Source of the DNA: Sorghum bicolor
Lineage: Eukaryota; Streptophyta; Magnoliopsida; Poales; Poaceae
Length of the DNA: 64,000 bases
Reading direction: 5' to 3'
NCBI RefSeq assembly: GCF_000003195.3
Contig: NC_012878.2
Location: 51,646,629 to 51,710,628 of the forward strand
A model generated the notes under the pieces. It did not search any database. It saw only the letters and a list, made by a program, of their open reading frames with translations, and was not told where the DNA came from. Within the stretch, counting starts at the first letter, position 1; every line of letters begins with the position of its first letter. Shown here piece by piece: positions 1 to 11,754 of this stretch. A program made the translations under genes and the position numbers.

Positions 1-204
1 AGGCTAACTTTTAACCCATACAACATGCCACCAGTGTTTGGCTTTTCAGTTCATATTTATTTTGAACCATTATCTTAACAGATGAGAAGAACAGACACAT
101 GAGAACACATGCATACAAGAAGAGAACACATGCATACAAGAAGGGTAAACAGAGTAAAAGACTAACAGGAGCAATCAAGTAGAAAAACAGCAAGGGTTAC
201 CTAC

Positions 205-2089
205 CAAGACAAAGGAGATGAAGATGGAAGAAAATATACTCTCACTAAGATAACCTTTGTCTTGCCCGAGCTCCTAATAAAAGGATTAGATAGTGCCCAA
301 CTGATTAGTGAGTTTCTACTAACTACACTCTAACCGAAAGGAAAAGAAATGAAGCAATTCACTTACTGGAAGGGCCATAAATCCCAAGTCCTGGAGCAGT
401 GGTCCAGGTCGATGCAAATAATGCACTCCTCGAGCAGCCAATCCATGAATATACTATTTATAGGCAAAATCATTGTATATGAATCTCCACAGTAATCCAT
501 TAATCAACTGAGAAACATAGCTGAATAAGTAATCCTAGATAGCTAAATACACACAAACAAAAAGTGAAGAACAGAAAACTTTCATCATATCAGGAAAAGA
601 CAACCTGCAGAGACTTAGGGAAGAAATGATTAACAATAAAAATGCATTATTTGCTCACGAAGTAAAGTAATAATCACCCTGTGTATATAACTAGGCTAGC
701 CATTTGGACTTTGATTGCCGATTCTGAAACAGCAGATGTCAAGAACAACATTGCTTGGTGTGATTTGACAAATGTTATTTCCAGTAATGTAAAACAGCAG
801 CTATCGAATCCTTGGATCATTAGTAAGCAATGGTGAACCAAAGCTGGCAAAAAAAATTGGGGTGCCAAGAGATACGCAATGCTTAATCAGGATAAAAAAA
901 AGGCCCTGATAGATTATCACATACTTTTGCAGCTTGTTGATGCAAAAGTACAACATCACTAGACTGAAGGTGAGTTTGACTAATGCATTCTAACAATAGG
1001 TTAAGGCCAAGGATATATTTGCAATACATCGAGCAAGACTGTTTTTTTTTTCAATACAAAACTTGATGGCTTCTGAGGCAAAAGGAAAATCTTAATTAGT
1101 GCTGACATGCTACAATGAAACAAACGCATGTCGGCAAAAAGGGCACAAAAGTTAATATTGGCGAATTATTACAAAACAGACAGATGTAACATGTCCACAA
1201 AAGGAAGACAAGTGCAGATATACCAATGCAGGGAAAGTAATAGGTGTGATTCCATTGTGACAATTTGGCACCACAACACAATATAGTGCCCAGCAAAGAC
1301 TTCAATTAAGTGCTTAAAGCGCGCAATTTTTAGCCATACCATTTTCTGGTATATTAACATGCAATATATATATGCTACTACTAATACCTTGGAAGCCCAT
1401 AAGATTTTTAGCAATCAACTGTTGGTGGAAACTAGAAAGACAAAATGTTTCAAGATATCTTTCATTCAGGAGAAAATGTGTGATCCGGAGCAATATTGAC
1501 ATAAAAACAACCTTACAGAATGCAGCCCAATCTAAGAATAGAAATCACACGAACAATCCTTAGCAATTTAGCACATTGGTTCAACTACTAGACGCGGTCA
1601 TGGCAATAAAAAAAATAAACACTCCTGATATGGAAAGAAAAATACCCTCAATCTATCTAAGAAGCAAAAAATAGCAACAATTACATAATGCATGAGAAGT
1701 TACTAGATGTGGAACCTGTTATGTTAAGTAGTACATTAATACAGCCTAATAATTCAGAACTCCAGACACTCAGACAGTACATACAAACTAATAACAACAG
1801 AGCACGCACGAACTTAATAAATCCACCAGTGACCAGAATCTAGGGCGACAAAAACTTGCGCAGCAGCTGACCTGAAAAATCAGACCGGCGAGTAGGAGCC
1901 CCCACTTGTCGCGCAGGAGCTGCAGCTCCACCGATATCTCTGTGGTCACCTTCCTCCATACCTACATAAATCCCCCCACACAGCTCGATCAAACGAAAAC
2001 CATGCACCAACAAGCGGTACTAGCAAAGCCGCCTCCGGAATCGAATCGAGGGCGAGCGAGACCTTTGAAGTCTCCCGCGCTATGTACAT
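205..2089 (-). CDS. IPCS: Inositol phosphorylceramide synthase, first four coding exons (gene runs off left edge)
   Basis: Phosphatidylinositol:ceramide inositolphosphotransferase moves phosphoinositol from PI onto ceramide in the Golgi/ER membrane, making IPC for GIPC sphingolipids (ERH1 family). Coding exons on the minus strand are 2089-2063 (MYIARETSK), 1961-1872 (begins [10 protein letters not shown]), 453-367 (begins [17 protein letters not shown]) and 273-205 (begins [12 protein letters not shown]); 91 residues in all. Every junction is GT-AG and every intron is phase 0. The first membrane segment spans exons 2-3 ([10 protein letters not shown]) and the second starts in exon 4. The PAP2-like catalytic His/Asp residues lie in exons beyond base 1. 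Intron 2 is long (454-1871). An in-frame Met at 2155 would add 22 residues containing a polyalanine run; I prefer the Met at 2089 because family members start just before the YI-REA/TSK segment. Family assignment is firm; which paralogue it is cannot be told. Confidence 0.93.
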
Positions 2090-2590
2090 CGTCAAGTCCG
2101 CGGCAGCAGCAGCAGCAGCAGGACGCGCAACAACTACCGCCCCTCTTCCTCCCACGCCGACGGCACCCGCCTTAGGCGGTAGCAGCAGCAGCAGCAGCTT
2201 CTACTGGGCGGAGACGACGCGATCACGTCCATGCTCCGATCCGCCGCACATCACGCCTCGCGCCGGCCGATGGGATCGGAGCCCTGCCTGCCCGAAGCCA
2301 AGGAACGGCTCGAATCGGCGAGGCGGCGCCAATTTTGGTCCCCTTCTCCCGCTCCTGGGCACGGCGGGGGCAAGGGGGGGAAGGAAGCGGCCTAAGGCAG
2401 TTAGCTCCTCAGGCAGAGAGGCGTCTCGGCCGGCGGGCGAGTGCCTCCTTGGGAGCGGAGCAAGCGGGCGGGCCGGCGGCTGGCGGTTTTGGGAGACAAG
2501 TTGAAGGGGGGAGGAGAGCTGGAGAGATCGAGAGAAACGAGGAGGGGAGGGCGGGTTGGGGAAGCGGCGAGTGAGGCGAGGGGGGTTTAT
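2090..2590 (-). promoter_or_regulatory. GC-rich leader/upstream region of the IPCS gene
   Basis: This very GC-rich stretch precedes the IPCS start. On the minus strand it holds pyrimidine-rich leader-like tracts around 2500-2545 and two (CTG)n runs near 2100-2120 and 2179-2199. No TATA box is clear. The frame upstream of the chosen ATG stays open to 2155. The transcription start cannot be placed by eye. Confidence 0.5.
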
Positions 2591-3643
2591 GCCAAAAAAA
2601 AACACGAGGGGGTGTGATGTGAAGATCGTGGGAAGTCCAAACTGCTCCGTCCCTTTTGGCACGGGGCGGCGGTTACAAGTCGTGAAGGCGTGAGCGCGGC
2701 GCCCTCCTGCTCCTGCATGTGTGCTTGAGAGAGTTTTTTTTTTTTTTTTTCTAGCTAGGCACAGGCAGCCATGTGGCCGAGGCCCCAAAGCTCCATCTCC
2801 GTTCCAAAAACTCTGATCAGTTATGAGGAATATTCTTGTGTCCTAGGAACTCTGGTCAGTTGCAAGCGAGGCCGCCATGTGCTCAGGTTTCATTCTTTCG
2901 TCTCTCGAAGGAATTTTTTTAAAAAAAAACAAAGGAGAGGAAGTTTGGCGCTTGATCTTCAGTTTGTGCAATGTAATTTTATTTGCGATCCATCAACGTC
3001 ATGCACCAGGATGTTAGCATGAAGGATGGAGTGAATTTTGTTTTTTGTTTGAAAATAATTCTAGTGTCGTGGCATTTGGTAGTCAGTAGCAGTCGTCTTC
3101 CAAGTTGTATGCCACGTAGTTAAACCAAGTTGCTCTGAGAACGCGCACAGCGAGATCAGAGTGTTGGGTGTTGGTAGGCACGCGAAAGCAGAGCATCCAA
3201 AAGTTCCAGATCAACAACAACAACAACAAAAAATATTCTAAGACCTGCAGTCTTCTGCAGGGGAAAAGAAGATAATACTGGCTTTGTAGTTGTACTAGAA
3301 TCTGTTGTGTCCACTCAGCCCATACAAAGGCAAAGCTATTCCGTCACAACTTTTAAACCCAGCGTTGCCCCGATTAAAAACCCCACTCGAGAGGATTCAG
3401 ACGCAAACTTGCCCTAGTGGAGCAGGCGGTTGGCTGGGCCCCGCCGGGCGTGGAGAGGCTAGAGGCCCAGATCGAACGCCATGTCGCTGCTGCCGCGGCC
3501 CGCGGAGGCCGACCTGAGTGAGTGCCGAGTGACGGGATCACGCTACGAGACGTGGCCGGCACCACCTGTCCACCGCAGCTCCAGGGAAACCGATGCGTCT
3601 CCGGCGTCTGCCCTTTTGGTGACAGATCGTCGAATAATAGTAA
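2591..3643. other. Intergenic, no gene recognised
   Basis: Contains a 16-T run near 2735-2752 and low-complexity CAA repeats near 3215. A short open stretch from the ATG at 3481 has no recognisable protein features and no supporting splice context. I see no promoter, RNA gene or intact transposon. Confidence 0.5.
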
Positions 3644-3873
3644 GGTCTTTTTTAATGAAAAAGTTTTTGGATTTTAACATTATAATACTTTTATTTTTAT
3701 TTAATAAACATTGTCCGATTATAGAATAACTAGTCTTAAAAGATTTATAGACAAAATGTGTAATTAGTTTTTGTTTTCACCTATATTTAATGCTATATGT
3801 ATGTGCCGTAAGATTCGATGTGACAAAAAATTTTGAAAAAAAAATTGATTTTTGAGGTAAACTAAACAAGACC
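3644..3873 (-). mobile_element. Tourist-like MITE (GGCCTTGTTTAG family)
   Basis: Terminal inverted repeats GGTCTTTTTTA / CTAAACAAGACC surround the family core (here reversed: CTATATTTAATGC, GATTCGATGTGAC). It is flanked by TAA on the left and TTA on the right, so the duplication is imperfect or obscured by the palindromic ends. About 230 bp, no coding capacity. Family copies elsewhere in the window have 3-bp TNA duplications, which points to PIF/Harbinger (Tourist). Confidence 0.8.
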
Positions 3874-3923
3874 TTAAAATGAAATACATGTGCCTCCCCC
3901 TACCTGGCACATGCAGTGACGAC

Positions 3924-4740
3924 CAGGGACGGGCCCAAGCCTAGGGCCAGTAGGGCCGTGGTCCTAGTCGTGGCCCAGAAATTCTGGGAGCAAGTCTTCA
4001 ATTTTGGCCCAAGAATGAAGCCCATCAAGGAAAAAATTAGGGCAAACCAAAGTCACTCAGGCCTCCAGGGGCACCGCGCGCCGTCCCTCTCGCTCGCACC
4101 GTCGCACGCGCCCCCCCGCGGCATCGCCCCCGCCCCCCTGCACGCCGCCGCTCTGGCCTCGCAGCTCGCGCGCCCGCGCCCTCGCCTGGCTCAGCTCCGA
4201 CCTTGATTTGCTCGGCCCTCGGCCCTCGACCTCGAGGCCTCGACGGCTCGACCGCATCCAGACGCGCTCGGCGCTTGCTCACCCCTCGCGGCGGCCGACG
4301 GCCAAGGGCCCTCGCGCTCGGACTCGCGGGCTCGTGGCGGCCGGCGGCCAGAGCCCAGAGCCTCAGGCAGTCAGGCGCGTGGCCGCCCCTTCCGAAGCTG
4401 TCCAGCGTCCGGGTCGAGTGCCCAGTGAGGCAGTGAGTGAAGGTACAGCCGCACAGGTACGTATTCTTTCAAGTTTCAATTGTATTTCAGTTTTTATTTT
4501 CTTTTGATTTCAATTACTAATTGTGAAATTTTGATTCCAATTAGATGAAGATGACAAGAACTATTGCAAACTTTATTTGAGAATTTTTATTTTCTGTGAT
4601 ATACGTATATGTATATGTATATGTATATATATGGTCATATATACTATACTATAGACTGTAGCTTTTGGATTTTGGTCACTAGAATTTGGCCACGAGGATT
4701 TGCCCCTAGCTAGTTTGGCCAAATCCTGGGTCCGCCACCG
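3924..4740. mobile_element. Non-autonomous hAT-like transposon with 8-bp target duplication
   Basis: The direct repeat GTGACGAC lies at 3916-3923 and 4741-4748, the 8-bp length typical of hAT insertions. The element starts CAGGGACGGGCCCAAG, and the complement of its other end reads CGGTGGCGGACCCAGG, an imperfect 16-bp terminal inverted repeat that resembles hAT ends. Inside, 4080-4440 is extremely GC-rich, followed by AT-rich DNA with an intron-like segment (GTACGT near 4458 to TTAG near 4544). No transposase is readable. The GC-rich core could be captured host sequence or a relic of a transposase leader. Confidence 0.8.
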
Positions 4741-4748
4741 GTGACGAC

Positions 4749-5680
4749 GCCGATGTGGGCATGGCCGAGCTGCTGGAGCTGGATCGTGTGGCGAGTTGGC
4801 GATACTGAACAGCGATGCGGCACATGGACATCTACGCCAGAAACGGAAAAATTTTGCCAAGCAGGAAAAAGATCTCGCGTCAAATGAAAAAAAAAATAAC
4901 AACAGAAATAATGGGCTACAGCATTGGTGCCTGCGAAGAAATTGCTAGATCGGAACAAGGGTCTTGGAGCTGCAGCACGTCTCTGCTAGTGCTGGGCGGC
5001 CATGTGTTGTCCAACGGGGTGCGTGCGTGCTTGGTGTGCACACCACGCTTGGAGACCGACGCTCACGATTCAGAATCATCGGCAAGTTGATGATGTCGTC
5101 GAGTACCACTAGGGTGTGTCATTTGCATCACAGCTGGAGTTCTTGTAATTTGATCTTGCACGACAATAATATAACCGATCGAGGTGTCCGCCTAACCTAC
5201 CATCATCTCCCGAAATAAAAAACAAGAGAGGTGTCAGCGTGTGCTCCGATGATACTCTGACTTGTTGGCCTTCAGAGAGTTCCTGGACGTTGTGTGGCAG
5301 TTGCCGGTCACGAAGGAGGTAGTTGGGTCAACTAATTCCCTTTTTTTCTTTTTGGAAAAAAAAATTAATGTTGGAATTCCTGCGAAGCAGAAAAGGTCAA
5401 GTTTGATTCGAGAATAAGGAGAACATATGGCCCTATATCAGGTGGTCCGCGTAAACTGCTCTTATAGCGCGAGGTCTGTTCCAAAATAACCAACTTTTTG
5501 CAGCGTGTAGGTGAAAGAAACCCAATAGTTTTTCTTCCGTTTGAAGTCAATGAAATGTTAGGCTTTGACTAGTGATATGCTTCAGAAAATCCACATGTTT
5601 CTTCAGCAAGAATGGTACGGCGCTCCCACAGAGAAAAGAATGGTACGGCACCCCTTGTGGAACGAGATATTTAACTGTAT
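4749..5680. other. Intergenic, no gene recognised
   Basis: The flank next to the hAT element is moderately GC-rich to about 5100, then AT-rich. Short open frames on both strands show no conserved motif. The tract from about 5350 has poly-A/T runs only. Confidence 0.45.
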
Positions 5681-6151
5681 GGTCTTAGAAAAAATACATC
5701 TTCTTTACATGATCTTTTTTTTTTGAACTTACTCGTATGGCCCCAAAATAAAATTTTCTTCCTTCTATAACCTTTTGTCCATTTTTGACACTTGACAATG
5801 TTAAGTTAATGGTAAAATAACCACTTTAACTCCTAGCAAAACAATACAAAGTTTTATTTGTTTGCCATACATTTTAAAACTTATTTGCGTAATATTACTA
5901 CAAACTTTCTTGTACATTTTAAAACATATTTTCATAATATTACTATAAACTTACCTGTATATTTTAATATTTATTTGTGCAATATTACTCCAAATGTATA
6001 CTAGATAAATAAAACTTTGCATTTTTCCAAAGGTAACACCTTTAGGTGTAAAAAACAGATACAAGGTAAGAGAAGGAAGATTTTTTTAGACCATACAGGT
6101 AAGTTTAAAATAAAAAAGGATATATAAAGAAGATGTATTTTTTCGAGGGCC
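5681..6151. mobile_element. Fold-back MITE with long inverted repeats
   Basis: The first ~60 bases (GGTCTTAGAAAAAATACATC and onward through CTTCTTTACATGATC) pair with the complement of the last ~60 (GGCCCTCGAAAAAATACATC onward), then again through GAACTTAC-GTATGG. The interior is AT-rich and contains a three-unit tandem repeat. No target duplication is obvious, so the superfamily is unresolved. Confidence 0.65.
5867..6000. repeat. Three-unit tandem repeat, ~45-bp period
   Basis: Units start at about 5867, 5912 and 5957. Each has the pattern TA(C/T)ATTTTAA-A--TATTT followed by AATATTACT and CAAA or TAAA. They are diverged from one another and lie inside the fold-back element. Confidence 0.7.
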
Positions 6152-6187
6152 AAAAAGTAAATGGCTCTTGTGGATATAGATTTTCAT

Positions 6188-6720
6188 CTGGCACTAACAC
6201 GGTGGGCCGGCTCCGAGCACGACACTAAAAAGCACGGTCCAGGCACGGCACGGCCCGGACGTGCCTAGGCCGCAACTTCGGCTTGCAGTGCCGGCACGGG
6301 CACGGCACGGTTCATAGGCTGGCACGACGTTGGCACGATTATTTCCATCATCTAATGCTTTGAGGATAGATCATGACCATTGAATGTATTCTGAGTCATG
6401 CATATAAGCATTACACAACCCTTTCAAACCCTAACTTCCTAGTCGGCGGCGCAGACGCATCCTTGCTACGGCCACTCTTTCTCCCGCCTGACTATACGAC
6501 AACGGTGGCGCTCGTCTTATTCTTGAGGCAAGGCGCAGTGAGCTTCTCGACTTCTCCCGAAGCCACGGGCCGGCACGGGCACGATGGGCCACCGTGCCTA
6601 TCGGCACGGCACGGTTAAGGAGCCATAGTGTCGTGCCTGGGCCGAGAGTTTGGCACGATGGCCTGAGACGGCACGACACAATAGACATAGTGTCGTATAG
6701 TGCCAGGGCCGGGCCGCCCG
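6188..6720. mobile_element. Probable transposon remnant with GGCACGG sub-terminal repeats
   Basis: Both edges are packed with GGCACGG/CCGTGCC-type words (6230-6320, 6570-6720) around a gene-poor middle. The left edge CTGGCACTAACACG and the complement of the right edge CTGGCACTATACGAC form a short imperfect inverted repeat. Such ends are common in grass hAT or CACTA derivatives. No convincing target duplication was found, so class is left open. Confidence 0.45.
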
Positions 6721-7702
6721 TTTGGGCAAGTATACTTGTGGAAACACCGAGCCGCGGTGAAGAATGGCACAACATTTGTTCTTCTTCTGTTCAACAGAAG
6801 ATGGAGAATCCTCTGCCTCCGTTTCAGAACTTCTTCTGTCTCTTGTTTTTACATTTTTTTTGTCCATGTCTATGCGAAGGATTTGATCATTTTCCAAAAA
6901 AACAATAAAAAAACATAAACGATTTTTGCTCGATGACTGTCGAACCAGGGAGGAGCCATGCCAAAGGAGGAGGGCACCAACCACTGCGTGAAGCCAGATC
7001 GGTGACCTAAGGAGGCGGATCCCGCCTTGCCATGGCCGTCCGACCCGCCGTATTTGCATGGAGCAAGGTGGGCAGTGGAGGAATAGTGGGGAGGGAGGAA
7101 GGGAGCTGTGGCGGTTGCCGGTTGTGCGGGTTGCCGTCGCCGCACGTCGGAGGGGCGACGGCGGCAGCCGGAGAGATGACGTGAGGGGCGGCGCTGGCGA
7201 GACGCCCTGCTCCCACCACTAATCTCTAGAACTGAGTACCCCCATCCCCGTATAATAATCCATGTGCATGCGGCCGGTGGGATCTTGGCTTGATGTACAA
7301 ATCACCCGGAGCGAGCGGCCAGCTTGCAATTCCCTCTCCCTGGCCATGCTCCTCATCTACCCCTCACTCGCGTAGTCCAGTAGTCGCGTGGCACGATGGC
7401 TTGTATTGCGGGCACGGATATCCTTAAAGACACGCTAGAGTAGCTTGAGTAAGACACTTATCCGTATTCATTAATCTTGTTCGCTTGGCTGATGAGTCTG
7501 TTAAATGAATACGGATAAACTTCGATCAAAGGAGAAACTTCGATCAAAGGAGCACATACACGAAGGGCAGCCTCGAAGGGTGCACGTGTCAACCGGAGAA
7601 ACTTCGGTAAAAGGAGCACATATACGAAGGGCGCACTTTGTGCGCGAAACCCTCTATCTTTTTTTATGTGCATAATAGATTTCGTTTACTCTGCTTCATG
7701 TA
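6721..7702. other. Intergenic, no gene recognised
   Basis: Contains GC-rich 7010-7220 with open frames on the minus strand that look like composition artefacts, and a near-duplicate pair around 7528-7565 and 7600-7632 (GGAGAAACTTCG, AAAGGAGCACATA, ACGAAGGGC). No gene or element boundary is recognised. Confidence 0.4.
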
Positions 7703-7811
7703 TTGTTTAGTTCGCGAAAATTTTTGACTTTGATTATTATAGTACTTTTATTTGTATTTAATAATTATTATCTAATCACGGACTAACTAAGCTCAAAAGA
7801 TTCATCTCGTA
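7703..7811 (-). mobile_element. Tourist-like MITE fragment
   Basis: TGTTTAGTTCGCG is followed by the reversed family core as far as CTCAAAAGATTCATCTCGTA, where similarity stops. The far half and its terminal repeat are missing. Confidence 0.7.
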
Positions 7812-8107
7812 GAGAACTCCAACAATCAGTGTCAACGGATGATGCAGCCTGGTTGCATCAGCAATCCTTATCCAACATTGCAAATGATCAGAGGGATGAT
7901 GATAGGTGACTCGAGGAGATCACCACCCACAGGTCCACTGGCCACTGCGATGTTCCATCAACTGACATGCTCTTCTCACCTGAACATATTGCTAATGCCA
8001 TTTTTTAAAAAAACCTTTGCTAATGCCCAGGCTTTGTCCTGGCTTGTACTCCTATCTCGCCAATGAAAAGCGGAGCAGGTAGTCTTCGACGTGATGAAGT
8101 CCATATA

Positions 8108-8266
8108 GGCCCTGTTTTTGTCCTCTTTCTAAATTTTAGCTAGCTAAACTTTAGTCACTTTAGTAGCTAAAGTTCCAAACACATTGACTAAAAAAACCTA
8201 AAATAGTTTAGTTCCATTAGTCACCTATGAGTAGCTAAAATTTAGCAACAGAAACCAAACATTAGG
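8108..8266. mobile_element. Second Tourist-like MITE family copy
   Basis: Begins GGCCCTGTTTTTG and ends AAACCAAACATTAGG, with TTTAGCTAGCTAAACTTTAG and its inverted counterpart inside. The interior differs from the main MITE family. The ends are degenerate, so boundaries are approximate. Confidence 0.55.
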
Positions 8267-8484
8267 CGGCTGCCCAGTATATGATGGTAAAAGGGTTTCT
8301 GTGTGCTTGCCGTGCCCACTGTCAAGGGAGGAGATCAAAAGCTGCATTTCATCCATTCAGGTGGATCAGGTTTTCTTATAAGATAATAACATGATCGTAG
8401 CATAAGGAGAAATTCAAATTCCTTGTCGCAAAAAAAAAACAAATTCCATGGCAGAAAAACATTTGACAAAAAAACTTTGCTTTT

Positions 8485-8485
<1 letters not shown>

Positions 8486-8518
<33 letters not shown>
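8486..8518. repeat. (AG)n microsatellite
   Basis: An uninterrupted run of about 16 AG units in an otherwise unremarkable AT-rich stretch. Confidence 0.95.
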
Positions 8519-8521
<3 letters not shown>

Positions 8522-10974
8522 TTTGCATAGTTGCAGTTGCCGGAAAGGCCATGTTTGCAGTCTTATTCTTCTTTGGGCCTAGCTGCAATTCCTAACAGTA
8601 CTCCAGGCCTACACGGGCCATCTAAAAAGAGGGCCTTAGGTAACAGCAAGAATGCAGCCCTGATGAAGATTGACTAGGCCTCAGGTAACTTAAAATTTGT
8701 AAAGGCCTAAAAGAGTGATACAGCCCAGTACTGACCCAAACAAATAGCTCCCTTTACTGAAGCGATCCAGATTTCTTTTCGCCAAAAAAAAGAAGCAATC
8801 CAGATTTCAAAGGAACAGCCCATTCTATTTGCTTGGCTCAAAAGTTATAGTTAAAATTACTGTTTGCTGAATTATTATTATAAAAAAAATAATATTAAAT
8901 GACTAACAGGTTTCATAAATAAGCTCAAACAAACCCTCCTCAAAGGCTCAAACCCTCTGCGACCCCGTTGCCAGGCACTGGAGACTCGTCGATAGAGTCA
9001 GCATCATCAAGCTTGCTCATGGGCCATGGCATGCCTCCGTTTGCTCATTGGCAATCACGATCGCAGGCGCCACTCCGAAGGCGTGCACCGCGCGACGTCG
9101 GTTCCCGTCAACATCTTCCGCGCACACCCGTCGCACGTACGAATCCAGAGACCAGCGCCGACGCATGGCCGTGGCCATGGCCCGTGGACGCAACTAGAAT
9201 CGAGATAGCCGAGGCGTGAAGCATACGCATACGCACTCGCACCCGCTGCGCCGGTCGCGCGTCCACCACGGACGTACGTACGTGCGCCCGAAGCAAAACA
9301 CGCGGTGCGGTGCGCATTCCATTCCACACACACACACACACACACTCCGTCCGTCCCGTGCGCGCCCGCGGTTTCTTGATGCCGGACGGCACGCCGTCGC
9401 CGCGGAAAACCGGCATCATAGCATACATACGGATACGGACGCCCGTGGCTCTCACTCCAGCTGCCTGCCTGCCTGCCTAAATCGAGCAGCGGGCTTTGGG
9501 TCCCGGGCGGTGCCGGTACGAATTCATCAGTGGAGTGCGGCGTTCATCAGAGATGGCCACAGGGAGCTCTCGAGCACCGAAGCGAGAGGTGAGGTTGGCT
9601 CCATCGGCACGCCACGCTGCTCGCTGCCGCGATACTACAAACGTCCCTGCAGCTCGCATGAACCGATCCATCCCATCCCTGACCCTACATGCTGATGTGG
9701 ATACTGAAGCGGTTGCAATGATTAGAGCTAATAGCCAGCTTGCAGACGAGGCAGCGGCCATTTGCTGATGACGAAACATGCATGCTGCTGAACAGTGAAC
9801 AGCAACGCCCCAGCTATCGCTTGCCGGTGTGGCTTGGCGCATGTTCTGGACACAGCAATCCAGCCAAGAAAGAGAAGCCACGTGTACAAGTACTAGGATT
9901 GCAGTTTCTTTTCCTGAGGTTCTTGACATCTCCCCTCACCCACCAATGGCCACCATTTTACTCCCATCAACGCAAGGCCCGGGCTGTTCATCAGCTTACC
10001 TGGCTCCAAACAAATCCACGTGGGAAAGTTTATGGAGTACATCCTTAAAATTAAGATATTCCTTTTGATTCTGAATGTATTACGCGATGTATTAACTAAA
10101 AACGATCTTCTCGCCCACATTGGGAAAATTGAATTACTAACATTTGCTTATTTTGCAATAGTATGAAAACCACCAAACACCTGTTTTGTTTGGGACTTTA
10201 TTATTTTTTTTAACATTTTTAATTAATATCTTAATCATAACCTCCCATAGTATCACTGAGTTAGTATTTCAAAAGGTCCTCTTGCTTCCTTGCCATCCCA
10301 CTAGAGTAAACAAAAACGGAGTATGCATTGTTAATTTGTTAGTCCCCACATATAATGGCAATAGATAACTGTCTTAGCCAAAGAGGCTCGTGTTTTTACA
10401 GTAGGATGGCGATTCTGTATGATTTTTGTTTTATTTTCTTTAGTAAGAACTTCTTTCTATTGGCCAAGAGATGAAACCAATATCTAGTGGTTGAGTGCAA
10501 AACTAATGCACATGCATGAGTAAAATTCCTTTGTTAAAAAATAAAATAAAATAAGTGATCGTCCTCTTCCGTATAGACAGGCCACACTTCTATATTTTAT
10601 TTTGCCTACACTCCTCCGAATCCAAGAGTAGCATTGTAGCAATGGCTAGTACTAATGCAAAAGGCAATCCTCGGTACAATTAGCTGTCCTCTTAAGAACA
10701 TGCCTGCCCACTAGACAACAAGTGGAGACATTTTTTAAAAAAAATTAAACCATTCTTGTACTGATTTTTTTTTCTAGTTACCGCAAGGAGAAGCGTGGGT
10801 CCAGCAATGTCAGAGTTAATTAACTGTTTGTCTCGCTAGCCTCGAGCTGTTCTTCGGTCCCCTCGGTGCGCCTAGACAGTGGTGTGGTCTCGTGGAGGAA
10901 AAAAGAAATATGCCCGTGGCTGGTCCAACAGCTAGCAACAGCCCGGCAAAGGCAAACCGCTGGCGGGAGATGAA
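8519..10974. other. Intergenic, no gene recognised
   Basis: 8950-9770 is GC-rich and carries long open frames on both strands, including one of 159 codons dominated by His/Thr from a (CA)n run at 9325-9345. None has a recognisable domain, splice context or codon bias of a real gene. 10000-10970 is AT-rich with poly-A/T tracts. Confidence 0.4.
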
Positions 10975-11195
10975 GAGCCTGTTTGGTTTGAGGCCATACT
11001 TCGCCACGCGCTCCTGTGGCGAGCCGAAGTTGCGGCGGCCAATTCGACCGCCTAAGCTGTGGCGAGTTTTGTTGCAACATTCAAGTGAAAAAGTGGTGGC
11101 GAGCCTAAAGTTTTTAATGAACCAAACACATGCGTCAGAACTGTGGCTGCCTAATCTTAGTTGTGGCGCACAACGGCGGCCAACCAAACGTCCCC
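10975..11195. mobile_element. Probable Tourist-like MITE (TGTTTGGTTT family)
   Basis: The left end GAGCCTGTTTGGTTTGAGG pairs loosely with the complement of the right end, GGGACGTTTGGTTGGCCG. The interior repeats GTGGCGAG and GCCGCC words. No clear target duplication, so boundaries and class are tentative. Confidence 0.5.
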
Positions 11196-11347
11196 GAACT
11201 GTCATGCTGCTGAGATCGGAGATCCAGGGTATGGTCGGATACCTAGGAACGAACCACCTTCTCCTTCACTTTGTCGGCGTGGTGGCGACTGCTCTCTTCA
11301 CATTTTGTGCTACCCACTCTCCTTCATGTGCGCCTTGCTACAAGCTA

Positions 11348-11744
11348 GGGGCTGTTTAGGCTAAACTCAAAATCCATTTTATTTAAGATTTTCCATTATA
11401 TCTAATCTTAGAGCATATTCAAGGAGAATTAAATAGAGATAAAAAAAATAACTAATTAGACAGTACAAACAAAAATCATACAATGTCCAAATCTAAAAAA
11501 GTTTTTGGATATAAACAAGCCCTTAGTTTCTAAAATATTTTGCGAAATTCCACGTCACATCGAATTTTACGGCACATGCATAAATCATTAATTATAGATA
11601 AAAATAATTAATTGCATAGTTCACCTGTAATTTATGAGACGAATCCTTAAGTCTAGTTAGTACATGATTAGATAATAATTGTCAAATATAAATGAAAATT
11701 CAATGATAGCTAAAACAAAAAAAAATCACCAACTAAACAGCCCC
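11348..11744 (+). mobile_element. Tourist-like MITE, GGGGCTGTTTAG variant
   Basis: Terminal repeats GGGGCTGTTTAG / CTAAACAGCCCC with a perfect CTA duplication (11345-11347 and 11745-11747). At 397 bp it is longer than its relatives. The first part (to about 11525) has its own AAACAAGCCC-like end, and the second half carries the common family core, so it looks composite or nested. Confidence 0.8.
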
Positions 11745-11754
11745 CTAGTCTAGG

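Noticed and set aside
2201..2788. 195-codon open frame on the minus strand upstream of IPCS
   Set aside because: Lies in the GC-rich leader, out of frame with the recognised exons, Arg/Pro/Ser-rich and without any domain.
6188..6720. CACTA transposon, because the edges read CACTA and TAGTG
   Set aside because: The 3-bp flanks do not match and no sub-terminal repeat order typical of CACTA was found; left unclassified.
9216..9929. Open frames of 150-159 codons on opposite strands
   Set aside because: Low-complexity translation driven by a (CA)n run and GC-rich DNA; overlapping on both strands and without splice sites or motifs.
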